From NCBI GenBank assembly GCA_029267635.1, contig JAJUIK010000009.1, positions 16,909 through 80,908 of the forward strand: 64,000 nucleotides of DNA, read 5' to 3'. Each line of letters starts with the position of its first letter. Within the stretch, counting starts at the first letter, position 1. The notes under the pieces are model-generated. The model was not told the DNA's origin and did no database searches. It worked only from the letters and a program-made list of their open reading frames with translations. Source of the stretch: Moraxellaceae bacterium (GTDB lineage: Bacteria > Pseudomonadota > Gammaproteobacteria > Pseudomonadales > Moraxellaceae). This document shows positions 32,726 through 42,344 of this stretch, in pieces. The position numbers and the translations under genes were made by a program.

Positions 32726-33559
32726 TTATTCCCAGCCTTTAAACCACATGCCTTTGCCAAAATCTCGATCTAAAATGGCCTGGGCTTTTTTAGAGTTCTG
32801 GAAGGCTTTGACAAAGGTGGCAAGCTTTTTATCGGTATTGACATAATCTTTGCGTGTCACAAAGAGAATCGCGTATTTCTTATCAATCGGATCTAAAAAC
32901 AGGGCATCATGAGGATCAGCCACTTTGGCCATTTTTAGATAATGCGGAAAACCGAAAATCAGGTCGGCATCATCAATGGCACGAGCGGTTTGCGGACCTT
33001 CAACTTCAATAAACTGGAAATTTTTCGGGTTGCTCAGAATATCCTGCGTGGTAGAAAGCTCATTATTGATATCTTTTAACTGAATTAGGCCAGCACGGTG
33101 TAATAAAATCAGTGCACGTGCGGAATTGACCGGATCACTTGGAATGACAATCCGTGCTTTTTCTGGAAGGTCTTTTAAAGACTGGTATTTTTTAGAATAT
33201 AACCCGACATGGCTACCTGAACCGGGTGCAAAAGCATGCAGATCAAATCCAGTTTCACGAACAGCGTTGTTTAGAAAGACACTTTGCTGAAAAAAATTAG
33301 CATCAATATCACCATTTTGTACTGCAACGTTGGGAGCTTGCCAATCAGAAAACTCTACCAGTTTGACTTGAATGCCTTGTTGTTTGACTTCATCTGCAAC
33401 GCTTTGCAGCAGATCGGCATAGGGAGGACTGATTCCAATCGTTAATATTTCATCTTGAGACTGGTTTTTAGCAATACGGTAGCCTGTAAGTCCAAGGATC
33501 ACGAGAATAACGGTTAGGCCAATCAGCCAATTTTTTAGGTTTTGTGATGTTGTTGTCAT
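32726..33559 (-). CDS. MetQ/NlpA-family substrate-binding protein (first copy)
   Basis: This 277-residue periplasmic binding protein has the NlpA pattern: ILTIGISPPYADLL, KLVEFSDWQAPNVAV, GDIDANFFQ, SDPVNSARALILLHRAGLI, EVEGPQTARAIDDADLIFGFPHYL. The N-terminus is a single uncleaved-looking membrane helix (WLIGLTVILVILGLTGYRIA) with no lipobox cysteine, so it is probably anchored by the helix, unlike classical MetQ. It lies 11 bases upstream of metN. Confidence 0.9.
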   Translation of the reverse strand: MTTTSQNLKNWLIGLTVILVILGLTGYRIAKNQSQDEILTIGISPPYADLLQSVADEVKQQGIQVKLVEFSDWQAPNVAVQNGDIDANFFQQSVFLNNAVRETGFDLHAFAPGSGSHVGLYSKKYQSLKDLPEKARIVIPSDPVNSARALILLHRAGLIQLKDINNELSTTQDILSNPKNFQFIEVEGPQTARAIDDADLIFGFPHYLKMAKVADPHDALFLDPIDKKYAILFVTRKDYVNTDKKLATFVKAFQNSKKAQAILDRDFGKGMWFKGWE

Positions 33560-33568
33560 GAGAATTCC

Positions 33569-34414
33569 TTACTTCCAGCCTGGAAACCATAGTTTGGCGC
33601 CAAAATCTTGATCGAGTGCCTGCTTCACTTTTGCCGAGTTCTGGTAGATTTCTACGAACTTTTTCAGCTTGTTATCCTGATCCTGATAGTCTTCACGCAC
33701 CACAAACAAAATGGCGTAACGTTTATTGGTGTTGCTATCAAACAACAAAGCACTTTCAGGGTCAGCCGTTTTGGCCAGACGCAAATAATGCGGATATCCG
33801 AAGGCCAAATCGACATCATCGATGGCACGAGCAGTTTGCGGACCTTCTACTTCCACGAACTGCAATTTTTTTGGGTTGGAAGCAATATCTTTAAGACTAG
33901 AGAGATGATTCTGAGGATTTTTCAGTGTGATCAGTTGTGCTTGTTGCAGGAGTAATAATGCACGTCCCTGATTGACCGGATCATTTGGAATCGCGACTTT
34001 GGAATTGACTGGTAATTCAGTCAGACTATTATATTTTTTTGAATACAAGCCGACATGGGATGCTGCACCGACAGCAAAACCTTTTAATTTAAAGCCAGTT
34101 TCTTTAATGACATTGTCCAGAAAAGGTTGATGTTGAAAAAAGTTCGCATCAATATCGCCATGGTTCAGCGTAATGTTCGGTGTGTTCCAGTCAGAAAATT
34201 CGATTAATTTAACGTTTAAGCCCTGCTGTTTGGCTTCATCTACTGCGACCTGTAAAGGTTTAGAAAAAGATGGACTGATACCAATCACCAGTTCATCCGA
34301 GCCTGATTTTTTTTGTTGGTTCCAAATGGCCAATCCCACGATGGCGGTCACCAAAAGAAGGCCAATCAGCACAAATTTCGTTTTTACTTTTTTAAATGGG
34401 TTAGCTTGTGTCAT
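33569..34414 (-). CDS. MetQ/NlpA-family substrate-binding protein (second copy)
   Basis: This 281-residue paralogue of the preceding protein has the same motifs (LVIGISPSFSKPL, GDIDANFFQHQPFL, EVEGPQTARAIDDVDLAFGYPHYL) and a helix anchor without lipobox. ATG 34414 is chosen because GAGGTG lies six bases before it; the track from 34426 is not needed. Two binding proteins for one permease suggest two ligands or different affinities. It ends 10 bases before the first copy begins. Confidence 0.9.
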   Translation of the reverse strand: MTQANPFKKVKTKFVLIGLLLVTAIVGLAIWNQQKKSGSDELVIGISPSFSKPLQVAVDEAKQQGLNVKLIEFSDWNTPNITLNHGDIDANFFQHQPFLDNVIKETGFKLKGFAVGAASHVGLYSKKYNSLTELPVNSKVAIPNDPVNQGRALLLLQQAQLITLKNPQNHLSSLKDIASNPKKLQFVEVEGPQTARAIDDVDLAFGYPHYLRLAKTADPESALLFDSNTNKRYAILFVVREDYQDQDNKLKKFVEIYQNSAKVKQALDQDFGAKLWFPGWK

Positions 34415-34429
34415 AGAACACCTCAAATA

Positions 34430-35851
34430 TTATGCAGTTTGTTTTGGATTTAAATTAAAGTTTGAAGTTGAGGTTGAGCTGTGGCATCGAAATTGCTGCA
34501 CGGGATGTGAGAACGGAAGATGATCACCCTGCTGGAATAGTTTGTGGCGTAGGCTGCCAGCTGCATAAGCTGTTTTATAGCGGCCACGTTGTTGCAGTTC
34601 GGGAATAACCAACCGGATAAAATCCTGATGTGATTCTGGTGCGACCGTACGGGTCAGATTAAAACCATCAATACCGGTTGTATCCAGCAACTCAATCAGT
34701 TTTTCTGCGACCGTCGTACCACTTCCCACAACCAGCGGATAACGTCCGCCTAAAACGTGTTGGGCTTTTAAATCACGCGGGGTGATTTGCTGTTCTTTGA
34801 ACTTGCTGTTGACCGATGCAATACTATTGGTTGGCTGATATGGAATCGCTTCATCATCAGCGAATCGGGACAAATCGATACCGACAGAGCTAGAAAAGTG
34901 TGCGAGTCCCGCTTCAGGACTGGCATAACGAATGTATTCCTGCAACTTTTCCTGTGCTAGTTCATCAGTTTCGGCTGTGACCACCGTAATCCCGATAAAA
35001 ATCTTCAGGTCATTGGCATTACGGCCATTGATCTGGGCTTGGTGTCGGATCTGCTCGACCTGTTTTTTTATTTTTTCCGGTTGATCTCCCCCAATAAACA
35101 TCGCTTCTGCGTGTTGTGTGGCAAAGGTTAAACCGCGAGGGGATGCACCTGCCTGAAACAAGACAGGGGTGCGTTGTAGGGAAGGAGCAACCTGAAACAC
35201 GCCCTGGCTTTGATAGAATTGACCCTGGTGCTGGATGACATGGACTTTGGCTGGATCGGTAAAAATACGGTTCTGTTTGTCTTTTAAAACAGCGCTATCT
35301 TCCCAGGAACCTTCCCAAAATTTATAGCAGAGTTGCAGGAATTCTTCTGCCTGCGCATAGCGCAGGTCATGTTCTTTTAAGCCTTTTTGTCCAATTAAAC
35401 GTTCTGCGCTATCCAGATAACCGGTGACGATGTTCCAGCCAATCCGACCTTGCGTGAGGTGATCCAAACTGGCAAAACGACGGGCAAATTGATAGGGTGA
35501 TTCATAACTCAAATTGACCGTCACCCCAAAACCCAAATGCTGGGTGACAGCAGCCATGGCTGAAACCAACGTGGTTGGGTCATGACTGGGTAACTGGATT
35601 GATTCTTTCAGCGTGAGTTCTATACCATTTTGATAGACATCATAGACACCGGTGATATCGGCAATAAATAGGCCATCAAATAAGCCTCTTTCCAGCGTTT
35701 GTGCCAGCTCTGTCCAATAATTCAGTTCATTGAAACGGTGGGATTCATCACGTGGGTGAGTCCATAGACCATGATTGATATGCCCAACACAGTTCATATC
35801 AAAGGCATTCAATAAAATTTGCTTGTTGGATGGATTGCTCTGATTTGGCAT
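34430..35851 (-). CDS. Flavin-dependent monooxygenase of the NtaA/SnaA/DszA (LLM) family
   Basis: This 473-residue TIM-barrel enzyme uses FMNH2 supplied by a separate reductase. Family features include HINHGLWTHPRDESHRFNEL, LGFGVTVNLSYESPYQFARRFASLDHLTQGRIGWNIVTG, then LFQAGASPRGLTFATQHAEAMF. Relatives oxidise nitrilotriacetate, dibenzothiophene sulfone or sulfur-containing side chains. In this operon a desulfurisation step is likely, but the substrate is unknown. Its ATG overlaps the previous stop by one base (TAATG). Confidence 0.88.
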   Translation of the reverse strand: MPNQSNPSNKQILLNAFDMNCVGHINHGLWTHPRDESHRFNELNYWTELAQTLERGLFDGLFIADITGVYDVYQNGIELTLKESIQLPSHDPTTLVSAMAAVTQHLGFGVTVNLSYESPYQFARRFASLDHLTQGRIGWNIVTGYLDSAERLIGQKGLKEHDLRYAQAEEFLQLCYKFWEGSWEDSAVLKDKQNRIFTDPAKVHVIQHQGQFYQSQGVFQVAPSLQRTPVLFQAGASPRGLTFATQHAEAMFIGGDQPEKIKKQVEQIRHQAQINGRNANDLKIFIGITVVTAETDELAQEKLQEYIRYASPEAGLAHFSSSVGIDLSRFADDEAIPYQPTNSIASVNSKFKEQQITPRDLKAQHVLGGRYPLVVGSGTTVAEKLIELLDTTGIDGFNLTRTVAPESHQDFIRLVIPELQQRGRYKTAYAAGSLRHKLFQQGDHLPFSHPVQQFRCHSSTSTSNFNLNPKQTA

Positions 35852-37074
35852 TACAAAGTTCCTCGGCGTGGAGGCAACACATCATTCAGCAGATGGTTGG
35901 CAATAAAGTAATATTTCCAGCGGGAAGCATCGTGCAGGGTATGTACTCGGGCGTTGCGCCAGAATCGATCCAAACCATCCACACGTTGGCTGCCGCGGCT
36001 ACCTGCCAGTTCAATCAGTTTTGATGCCGCTTTGAGTGCAGTTTCGGTACTGTGCGCCCGTGCCTTGGCGACATCCAATGAGGCTTTAGCCACGTTCTGT
36101 ACAGTTGGCTGCGGTTTGGCTGCATCTATAGAATGGGCTGCCTGTTTTAACAGCACTTCACTGGCACGGACATCAGCTACGATACGTCCTAATTCCAACA
36201 AGGTGAGCGGATCCTGTGTGGCATGCTCTACACCCGAATCAATCCAGGGACGGGCTTGGCGGACACGGTGCAAGGTTTCTTCAAATGCCGCACGGGCAAT
36301 CCCTGTTTCAATGGCAGCATGCATGATCTGGGCAAAAGGTCCGACCAGCGTCGGTTCGATAAAAGCCTGATCAAAAGCAATAATATCTTCTGCTTCAATA
36401 GAGACCTGATTGAATTTGACGGTTCCACTTCCTGTAACCTTTTGGCCAAAACCTGTCCAGTCATCGATCAATTCCAAACCTTGGCTATCACGTGGAATGA
36501 ACGCCAGAAACTCACGATCATCTTGATCTTTGACCAGGGTTGGAATACGGTGGGCAAACAGGCTGCCTGTGCAGTAAAACTTCTCGCCATTTACTACATA
36601 ACCTTGTTCAGTCCTACGGATAGACGTATGTTTTTGAGCTGCATTTTGGGTTTTAAATTCAGCAAGCGCATTGCCGAACCGGGCACCATGCAATACTTCT
36701 GCATAGAGCTTCTGTTTTTGTTGTTCTGTACCGGTATTTCGTAAAACCTCTAGAGCGTAGAAATGATTTTGCGGAATCTGTCCGATCGATCCATCAACTC
36801 CACTCATGAGGGCAATAATCCGGGCTACCGTGAGACTAGAAACTTCCGCACCACCATATTGCTTTGGTACGGTGATGGCCCATAATCCAGACTGGCTATA
36901 GGCTTCAATTTCATCGAATGGCAGAATACGTGCCGCATCACGTTGTACTGCCTGAACTTTAAATTTTTCTGCGAGTGCGTGTGCGATTTCTAATGCTTCC
37001 GCATCAGATTTAATAATGTGCGCATACGATATGGGTTGCTGATTAAATGGTGACATATTCTGATATGAAGTCAT
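35851..37074 (-). CDS. SfnB-family acyl-CoA-dehydrogenase-like oxidoreductase (first copy)
   Basis: This 407-residue protein has the acyl-CoA dehydrogenase fold: AITVPKQYGGAEVSSLTVARIIALMSGVDGSIGQIPQNH, then GEKFYCTGSLFAHRIPTLV and the C-terminal GSRGSQRVDGLDRFWRNARVHTLHDASRWKY. The last segment marks the SfnB/DszC-like branch, flavin enzymes for sulfur acquisition. Known relatives are induced by sulfate starvation; the substrate here is unproven. It sits between a paralogue and the LLM monooxygenase in one operon. Confidence 0.88.
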   Translation of the reverse strand: MTSYQNMSPFNQQPISYAHIIKSDAEALEIAHALAEKFKVQAVQRDAARILPFDEIEAYSQSGLWAITVPKQYGGAEVSSLTVARIIALMSGVDGSIGQIPQNHFYALEVLRNTGTEQQKQKLYAEVLHGARFGNALAEFKTQNAAQKHTSIRRTEQGYVVNGEKFYCTGSLFAHRIPTLVKDQDDREFLAFIPRDSQGLELIDDWTGFGQKVTGSGTVKFNQVSIEAEDIIAFDQAFIEPTLVGPFAQIMHAAIETGIARAAFEETLHRVRQARPWIDSGVEHATQDPLTLLELGRIVADVRASEVLLKQAAHSIDAAKPQPTVQNVAKASLDVAKARAHSTETALKAASKLIELAGSRGSQRVDGLDRFWRNARVHTLHDASRWKYYFIANHLLNDVLPPRRGTL

Positions 37075-37086
37075 TTTTTGTTTTCC

Positions 37087-38289
37087 TTAAATCCAGGCGT
37101 GGCGGGCGGGAATTTTTTGGTTCAAGTAATAATCACCCAATGCATGCAGTTTCCAACGGATAGGATCATGCAGAGTATGCACACGGGCATTGCGCCAGTG
37201 CTGGTCAAGATTGTGCTGACTCAGACTGGAGCGGCTACCACCAAGTTCCAAGAGCTTTTCTGAAATGAGCAGGGCTGCATCGTTGGCATAAACTTTGGCT
37301 TCCGCCACCAGAATTGAAGCCTTGGCTGCCTGTTCATCCGTAATGTGGTCTAGCGCATCAAGCTCATCCAAATATTCCGCAGCTTCATCCAGCAGTAAAA
37401 TGGCGGCATCAAGCAAGACGTTTAATTTTCCTACCTCTTGCAAGGTATAGTGCTCATGACTTGCTTTATCTACGTTGGCATCTACAATTGGACGGGCTTT
37501 ATACACGGCAGCAAGCGTATCTGCGAATGCTGCTTCGGCAATCCCAACATCAATCGCCACTTGTAGTAGTTGTGAATAGGCACCCCGATAAGTCGGTGCA
37601 GCGATCAGCTTACGTTCATCAAAAATCAGGAAGGGATCGATCTCAACATGGCTGAGTCGCACAGTGCCGCTAGAGGTAGTACGCTGACCAAAACCATCCC
37701 AATCATCAATGACTTCGACCCCAGTTGCATAACGGTCTACCATCACCAGTACCACATACCCCTCAGGATGAATGGCTTTAATTGCCAGCCAATCTGCAAA
37801 GCTACTACCTGTGGAATAGAATTTTTCGCCTTCAATAAAATAGCGGCCATTTTCAATCGACAGGGTGGTGGTCAATGTCTTGGTATTTTTGGTATGACGT
37901 TCTGGGCCACCATTTGCTAAACGTTTACCTTGTAGAATTTCATTGAATACAAACCGTTTCTGTTCAAAGGTTCCCATGATGTCAATGAGATTGAGCAGAC
38001 TGATCTGGTTTTGCGGGATTTGCCCCACGTTTGAATCCGCCTTGTTCAGAATGCGAAACACTTGAACCAGTGTTTTATTGGAAACAAAAGCACCACCAAA
38101 AGATTTGGGAATACGAATTCCCCCTAAGCCTTTCTGGCTAAACAAATCGATTTCAGCAAAAGGAAGTAGACGTTGTTGATCACGCTGATTACGACCTTCC
38201 AGCACAATGTCGGCTACCTGATAAGCAGCATTTAACGCATCCTGGTCATTTTCAATGACATAAACATTTTTAGAAATTAAACGAGACAT
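37087..38289 (-). CDS. SfnB-family acyl-CoA-dehydrogenase-like oxidoreductase (second copy)
   Basis: This 400-residue paralogue of the gene at 35851 has GGIRIPKSFGGAFVSNKTLVQVFRILNKADSNVGQIPQNQ, GEKFYSTGSSFADWLAI and GGSRSSLSQHNLDQHWRNARVHTLHD. GAGGTG six bases before the ATG is a strong ribosome site and it is the first gene of the minus-strand operon that runs through to metI. The two copies differ clearly, so they probably handle different substrates. Confidence 0.88.
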   Translation of the reverse strand: MSRLISKNVYVIENDQDALNAAYQVADIVLEGRNQRDQQRLLPFAEIDLFSQKGLGGIRIPKSFGGAFVSNKTLVQVFRILNKADSNVGQIPQNQISLLNLIDIMGTFEQKRFVFNEILQGKRLANGGPERHTKNTKTLTTTLSIENGRYFIEGEKFYSTGSSFADWLAIKAIHPEGYVVLVMVDRYATGVEVIDDWDGFGQRTTSSGTVRLSHVEIDPFLIFDERKLIAAPTYRGAYSQLLQVAIDVGIAEAAFADTLAAVYKARPIVDANVDKASHEHYTLQEVGKLNVLLDAAILLLDEAAEYLDELDALDHITDEQAAKASILVAEAKVYANDAALLISEKLLELGGSRSSLSQHNLDQHWRNARVHTLHDPIRWKLHALGDYYLNQKIPARHAWI

Positions 38290-38670
38290 GTTGACACCTC
38301 AAATAGATGCCAAAACCCTATCCTTAATTGTTGATAAAGCTAAATGCTCAATTTTTATGTTTTTATAAGAAACACTATATAATACAAAATTCGCTAAGTT
38401 TTAGAAGTTATTTTATATGTTAAGGTATTGAAAATATTAGATTTTAAAATAATGAATGGACGTTGCAACATATTCATAAGCTGTGTAGATCATCAGGACA
38501 GAAAAATATATAAAACAAAAATATAAGATGACCTTACCTTTAAGTTTGAGCAGAGATCTTGACCTATTCGGCTATTGGATCTCATACCCTCTCCCTAAAA
38601 AAGGCATAAAAAAATCCCCTAAGAGAGCCTGAGGGGAGGAGAATAAGAGTCGAGGTTATGGTCGATGTAC
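38290..38670. other. Intergenic region between sfnG and the SfnB operon
   Basis: 381 bases with no reading frame of note. An AT-rich stretch near 38370-38400 contains TATATAG-like sequence, a plausible sigma-70 -10 element for the SfnB operon. The 3' part holds the sfnG terminator (38611-38637). Confidence 0.5.
38607..38637 (-). terminator. Terminator after sfnG
   Basis: On the minus strand a TCCCCT/AGGGGA stem with an 11-nt partly paired loop is followed by TTTTTTTATG. It ends the msuE-sfnG transcript 33 bases past the sfnG stop. Confidence 0.8.
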
Positions 38671-39783
38671 TTATGCGGGTGCAGCTTCTTCTCGCTGTAC
38701 CGCATTGGCATGTTGTGCCTCAAGCTCACGCACCAGAGGCAGCACTTTTTGGCCAAAGTATTCCACTTCTTCAATAAAATGTAGGAATCCGGACAGAATC
38801 AGATCAACGCCAATCTGTTTCAGGGCGAAAATACGTTCTGCAATCTGCTGTGGGGTACCGATCAAATTGGTTCGAAAACCATCATTGTACTGTACCAGAT
38901 CTTCAAAAGTGGATTTAGCCCAGTTACCTTCACCTTCAACCGTGGCAGCACCCGCTTCCCGGGTGGCTTCACCAAAGGATTTGACGGCTTGAACATTGGC
39001 CTTAGCAATGATTTCCTGCAATACAGCTTGTGCCTCTTCTTCCGTATCTCTAGCGATGATAAAGGCATTTACACCGATCTTGACCTTATGATGATTAGTC
39101 TTGGACTTGGCGTGAAGATCATCGATCTGTTTTTTCAGTTCTTCCAGTGTATTTCCATTGGTAAAGTACCAATCGGAGACACGCGCTGCCATGTCACGAG
39201 CGGCCCGGGAGCTTCCCCCTTGGAAGATTTCAATATGTGGCTTCTGCAGTGGTTTAGGACTCAGGGTATAGTCCTTGAATTGGTAGTATTTTCCATCAAA
39301 GTTAAAGTTATTCTGAGTCCAGATACCTTTCAGACTACGGATAAACTCCTCGGAACGAGCATATCGTTGATCATGTTCCGGCCACTCTTCACCAATTGCA
39401 TCAAACTCACCACGAAACCAGCCACTCACCACATTGATTGCAATACGGCCATTAGTCAGATGATCAATCGTAGCCAGCTGTTTTGCTGCCAGTGCAGGTT
39501 TCCAAGGCCCTGGCAGAATTGCTGCAATGACTTTTAGATGTTCAGTCTTGGCAAGAATGCCATGACTAAAACTGACGGACTCATGCTGACTTTCCGTATT
39601 ATAGCCAGCAGTAAAACGGATCTGGGTCAATGCATAATCAAAGCCAGCTTGTTCTGCAGCCTGAGCTAGACGAACGTTATAATCATAACTCCAGTCAGTA
39701 CGCTGCTCGATATCGCTGACCACCAGACCACCACTAACATTCGGTACCCAATAAGCAAATGTGATCTTATTGTGATTTGACAT
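38671..39783 (-). CDS. sfnG: Dimethylsulfone monooxygenase SfnG
   Basis: This 370-residue LLM-family flavin monooxygenase closely fits SfnG: KITFAYWVPNVSGGLVVSDIEQRTDWSYDYN, QIRFTAGYNTESQHESVSFSHG, ATIDHLTNGRIAINVVSGWFRGEFDAIGE. It converts dimethylsulfone to methanesulfinate with FMNH2 from a partner reductase. ATG 39783 is chosen because GAGGGTG precedes it; the extra 49 codons upstream are a read-through of the msuE region. Its start lies 13 bases after the reductase gene, so they form an operon. Confidence 0.93.
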   Translation of the reverse strand: MSNHNKITFAYWVPNVSGGLVVSDIEQRTDWSYDYNVRLAQAAEQAGFDYALTQIRFTAGYNTESQHESVSFSHGILAKTEHLKVIAAILPGPWKPALAAKQLATIDHLTNGRIAINVVSGWFRGEFDAIGEEWPEHDQRYARSEEFIRSLKGIWTQNNFNFDGKYYQFKDYTLSPKPLQKPHIEIFQGGSSRAARDMAARVSDWYFTNGNTLEELKKQIDDLHAKSKTNHHKVKIGVNAFIIARDTEEEAQAVLQEIIAKANVQAVKSFGEATREAGAATVEGEGNWAKSTFEDLVQYNDGFRTNLIGTPQQIAERIFALKQIGVDLILSGFLHFIEEVEYFGQKVLPLVRELEAQHANAVQREEAAPA

Positions 39784-39796
39784 GTTCTTCACCCTC

Positions 39797-40546
39797 TCAA
39801 GCATTGGCTGGATTATGTAACGCAGGTTTTGGGTGTTTTTTACTCTGCAATCGTGATTCGGCTGCATCCAGGTTCGGTACAGCTGCAGAAGGCAAGACTT
39901 CTTCTTGTTCGATCTGTTTGTTGATCCCAAGGTTCTGATTGGCCTGCTGGGACTTTATCTTGATCACTTCTGCGCGATGGCCTTTAGCAGGAGCCCATTC
40001 CAGAATTGGTAAGGCACGGGCTACCGCCAAGGTAATACGTTCGCGCAACTGTTCGCTGTGAATGGTGTATTCTGGAGTAAAATCCCGGTCAGTCGCATAT
40101 ACGCCAATAGGCAAGGTTTGTGCCTGGAAGAAGCTAAATAACGGGCGCAGTTGATGTTCCAATACAAGGGCGTGACGGTCACTTCCACCAGAGGCTGCTA
40201 ACAGAACAGGGACATCAACGAGTGCGGTTTGTTCTACAAAGTCGAAAAAGTGCTTGAACAATCCAGTGAAAGAAGCACGGTAAACCGGTGTGCCTACGAT
40301 CAGCACATCAGCAGCTTCAACTACAGCCAGATCATCCTGTATACGTTGTGGTAACTGATTTCTGTAGATCGCTCCACCGAGTAAATGACCAATTTCGCTG
40401 AATTTAATGAAATGTACGTTAATTGGTGTAGCATCACCCAATTCATTCAAGATCGCTTGTACCAATGCTTCAGTTTTGGAAGGGTTATTAAGTCCACCTG
40501 ATACAGCTACAACATTGAGGGGCTTTTGTAGATTTGAATTAGACAT
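39797..40546 (-). CDS. msuE: NAD(P)H-dependent FMN reductase (MsuE-type)
   Basis: This 249-residue flavodoxin-like reductase provides FMNH2 to SfnG and related monooxygenases. The phosphate-binding SGGLNNPSKTEALV and GTPVYRASFTGLFKHFFDFVE motifs are present, followed by LAASGGSDRHALVLEHQLRPLFSFF. The C-terminal about 60 residues are an extra basic, low-complexity tail (EVIKIKSQQANQNLG...) longer than in most homologues. It is the first gene of the msuE-sfnG unit. Confidence 0.9.
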   Translation of the reverse strand: MSNSNLQKPLNVVAVSGGLNNPSKTEALVQAILNELGDATPINVHFIKFSEIGHLLGGAIYRNQLPQRIQDDLAVVEAADVLIVGTPVYRASFTGLFKHFFDFVEQTALVDVPVLLAASGGSDRHALVLEHQLRPLFSFFQAQTLPIGVYATDRDFTPEYTIHSEQLRERITLAVARALPILEWAPAKGHRAEVIKIKSQQANQNLGINKQIEQEEVLPSAAVPNLDAAESRLQSKKHPKPALHNPANA

Positions 40547-41057
40547 TTTGAACCTGAAAATAGGGTTGATATCGGAATAGGCCTATTAATCCAGATTAGG
40601 TAGAACACTGTGAAATAAAGAAAAGGTGAAAAGTTATCTCAATTTTAGATATCACTTAATTCATCGGTTTTTTACTAAAAAATTTGGAGTTAACATTTTG
40701 ATAAACCTGTTTATATTTCTGATGTATAAGCTTTTGATATATCTGATGATCAATATATTCAAAAGTTATGAGAATTAAAGAAATAAAGATTATTTTTAAT
40801 TTTATCCCAGTAACCATAAAACATCTGGGTTTAGCAAAGATAATATCGATATTGGATATTGGATATTGGATATTGGATATTGGATATTGGATATTGGATA
40901 TTGGATATTGGATATTGGATATTGGATATTGGATATTGAGTGTGCTGAGTTGTACTAGCTCAAACCTGATCTGACAGTGCCGATATTTGCTGAAGACTGT
41001 CAGGTTAAATTTGAGCTAGTAAAAATTATGGGGCATCTTCAGCATCCTGATTAATTC
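40547..41057. other. Intergenic region with a 7-bp tandem repeat and a long inverted repeat
   Basis: 511 bases with no credible gene. It contains the 13-copy heptamer at 40848-40938 and an inverted repeat with arms 40954-40976 and 40997-41020, whose arms share CTAGCTCAAA and CTGACAG-type blocks. The region upstream of msuE (40547-40700) is AT-rich and should hold its promoter. Confidence 0.7.
40848..40938 (+). repeat. Tandem repeat: 13 perfect copies of GATATTG
   Basis: The 7-base unit GATATTG repeats 13 times without a mismatch over 91 bases, flanked by unique sequence. Perfect identity implies recent slipped-strand expansion. It is intergenic, roughly 300 bases upstream of msuE and on the 3' side of the DUF4010 gene. 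Confidence 0.95.
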
Positions 41058-42344
41058 TTAGGACATCAATTGCAGGCTGAGACCCAGAGAAATACCAGCG
41101 CATACCATTGCCACTGTATAGCCAATAATGATGGCTTTACTAAATTGTACGCCACCGGTTGTCCAGGCGATTGTCGCTTTAGATACCATATTGCTTAAGG
41201 TCGCGAGTCCTAAGGCCACAGTGGCAACATTTGTGGTTAATCCGCCGGTGCTATGCTGCCGGGCAAGTGAGACTAAAATGGCATCCACATCTGCCAGCCC
41301 TGAAATGGTTGACAGTACAAAAATCCCACTCGTTCCTAGCCACTGTTTTGCTGCTGGAACCAAGACAGCGGTGATTGCAAGAAAAGCAGCGAAGCCGAAA
41401 GCCGTTCCCAGATCAAAAGGGGCCATGGCTTGCATGGAATGATCACTGTGTGTCGTATTAGAAATGTGATGCTGTTTCCACAGTGCCATGCCTAGCAGAA
41501 CAATTCCTGCAACCATCAATCCAGCGCCAAACGTACTGAGCAGTGGAGGCTCAATGACGCCAATCAGTATCGCCATCCGAAAAAACATGACGCCACAAGC
41601 AGCCAGAGCTCCGGAAATTGCAGCATTGATCATCATGGGATGTTGATGTGCATAACGTGCCAACGCCACAGTTGCGGCTGTGGATGAAGCCAGACCGCCC
41701 AAGAGACCGGTCCAGAATATTCCGCGTTCTGAGCCGGTGATCCGCATGGCAAAATGACCTGCCAGAGAGAGTCCGGCAATCAGGATGACCGCCCACCATA
41801 ATTCATACGGATTTAATGCATTAAAAGGTCCGAGACCCGTATTCGGCAAGTAGGGGAGTATGACAACGGAGAGCACCAGTAACTGCAGGGATGCCGTTAA
41901 TTCACGATGTTCTATCAAGCGTAACCAGCCATGTAGGGTTGGCTTAAGATCCAGAAAGACCGCGACAATGACGGCTGCAGTGAGGGCTAAAGTGATATTG
42001 CCATGTGAGGCATAAGCACCTAGAACCAACGTCAGCAGCATCGCAATCGTCGTGGTCGCGCTGAGATTACCGGAAAGTTTCGCGGTATGCGCATAAGACA
42101 CGGTGAGTAACAGGGAAAGCCCTAATACAGCCGCAACCAGTGGCCAAGGCCCAAAGTTAGGTTGTAAATGACCAAGGACTCCTCCGAGCAGGCCTGTTAA
42201 GGTAAAAGTACGCAGACCTGCGACTCGGCTGCCTTCTGGCAGTTCTCGATCGTGCCATCCTCGTTCTAAACCGATGAGCAGACCAATCGCGAGCGCTGCA
42301 ATCAGGCCCGGCACTTCTGGAGTAAGAAAAGAACTCTCAATCAT
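41058..42344 (-). CDS. MgtC/SapB-family DUF4010 membrane protein
   Basis: This 428-residue polytopic inner-membrane protein has an N-terminal MgtC-like region ([31 protein letters not shown]) followed by a DUF4010 C-terminal half ([26 protein letters not shown]). Such proteins are often linked to metals. It overlaps the P-type ATPase stop by four bases (ATGA, 42341-42344), so the two are coupled and a metal-related role in copper handling is inferred. The transported species, if any, is unknown. Confidence 0.88.
   Translation of the reverse strand: MIESSFLTPEVPGLIAALAIGLLIGLERGWHDRELPEGSRVAGLRTFTLTGLLGGVLGHLQPNFGPWPLVAAVLGLSLLLTVSYAHTAKLSGNLSATTTIAMLLTLVLGAYASHGNITLALTAAVIVAVFLDLKPTLHGWLRLIEHRELTASLQLLVLSVVILPYLPNTGLGPFNALNPYELWWAVILIAGLSLAGHFAMRITGSERGIFWTGLLGGLASSTAATVALARYAHQHPMMINAAISGALAACGVMFFRMAILIGVIEPPLLSTFGAGLMVAGIVLLGMALWKQHHISNTTHSDHSMQAMAPFDLGTAFGFAAFLAITAVLVPAAKQWLGTSGIFVLSTISGLADVDAILVSLARQHSTGGLTTNVATVALGLATLSNMVSKATIAWTTGGVQFSKAIIIGYTVAMVCAGISLGLSLQLMS

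Noticed and set aside
40848..40938. Possible CRISPR array
   Set aside because: The repeats are 7 bases long, directly abutting, with no spacers and no cas genes nearby.
40768..40974. 68-codon frame covering the heptamer array
   Set aside because: It is open only because the 21-base period of the repeat is stop-free in this frame; no ribosome site and no conserved sequence. It encodes ILDIGYW repeats only.
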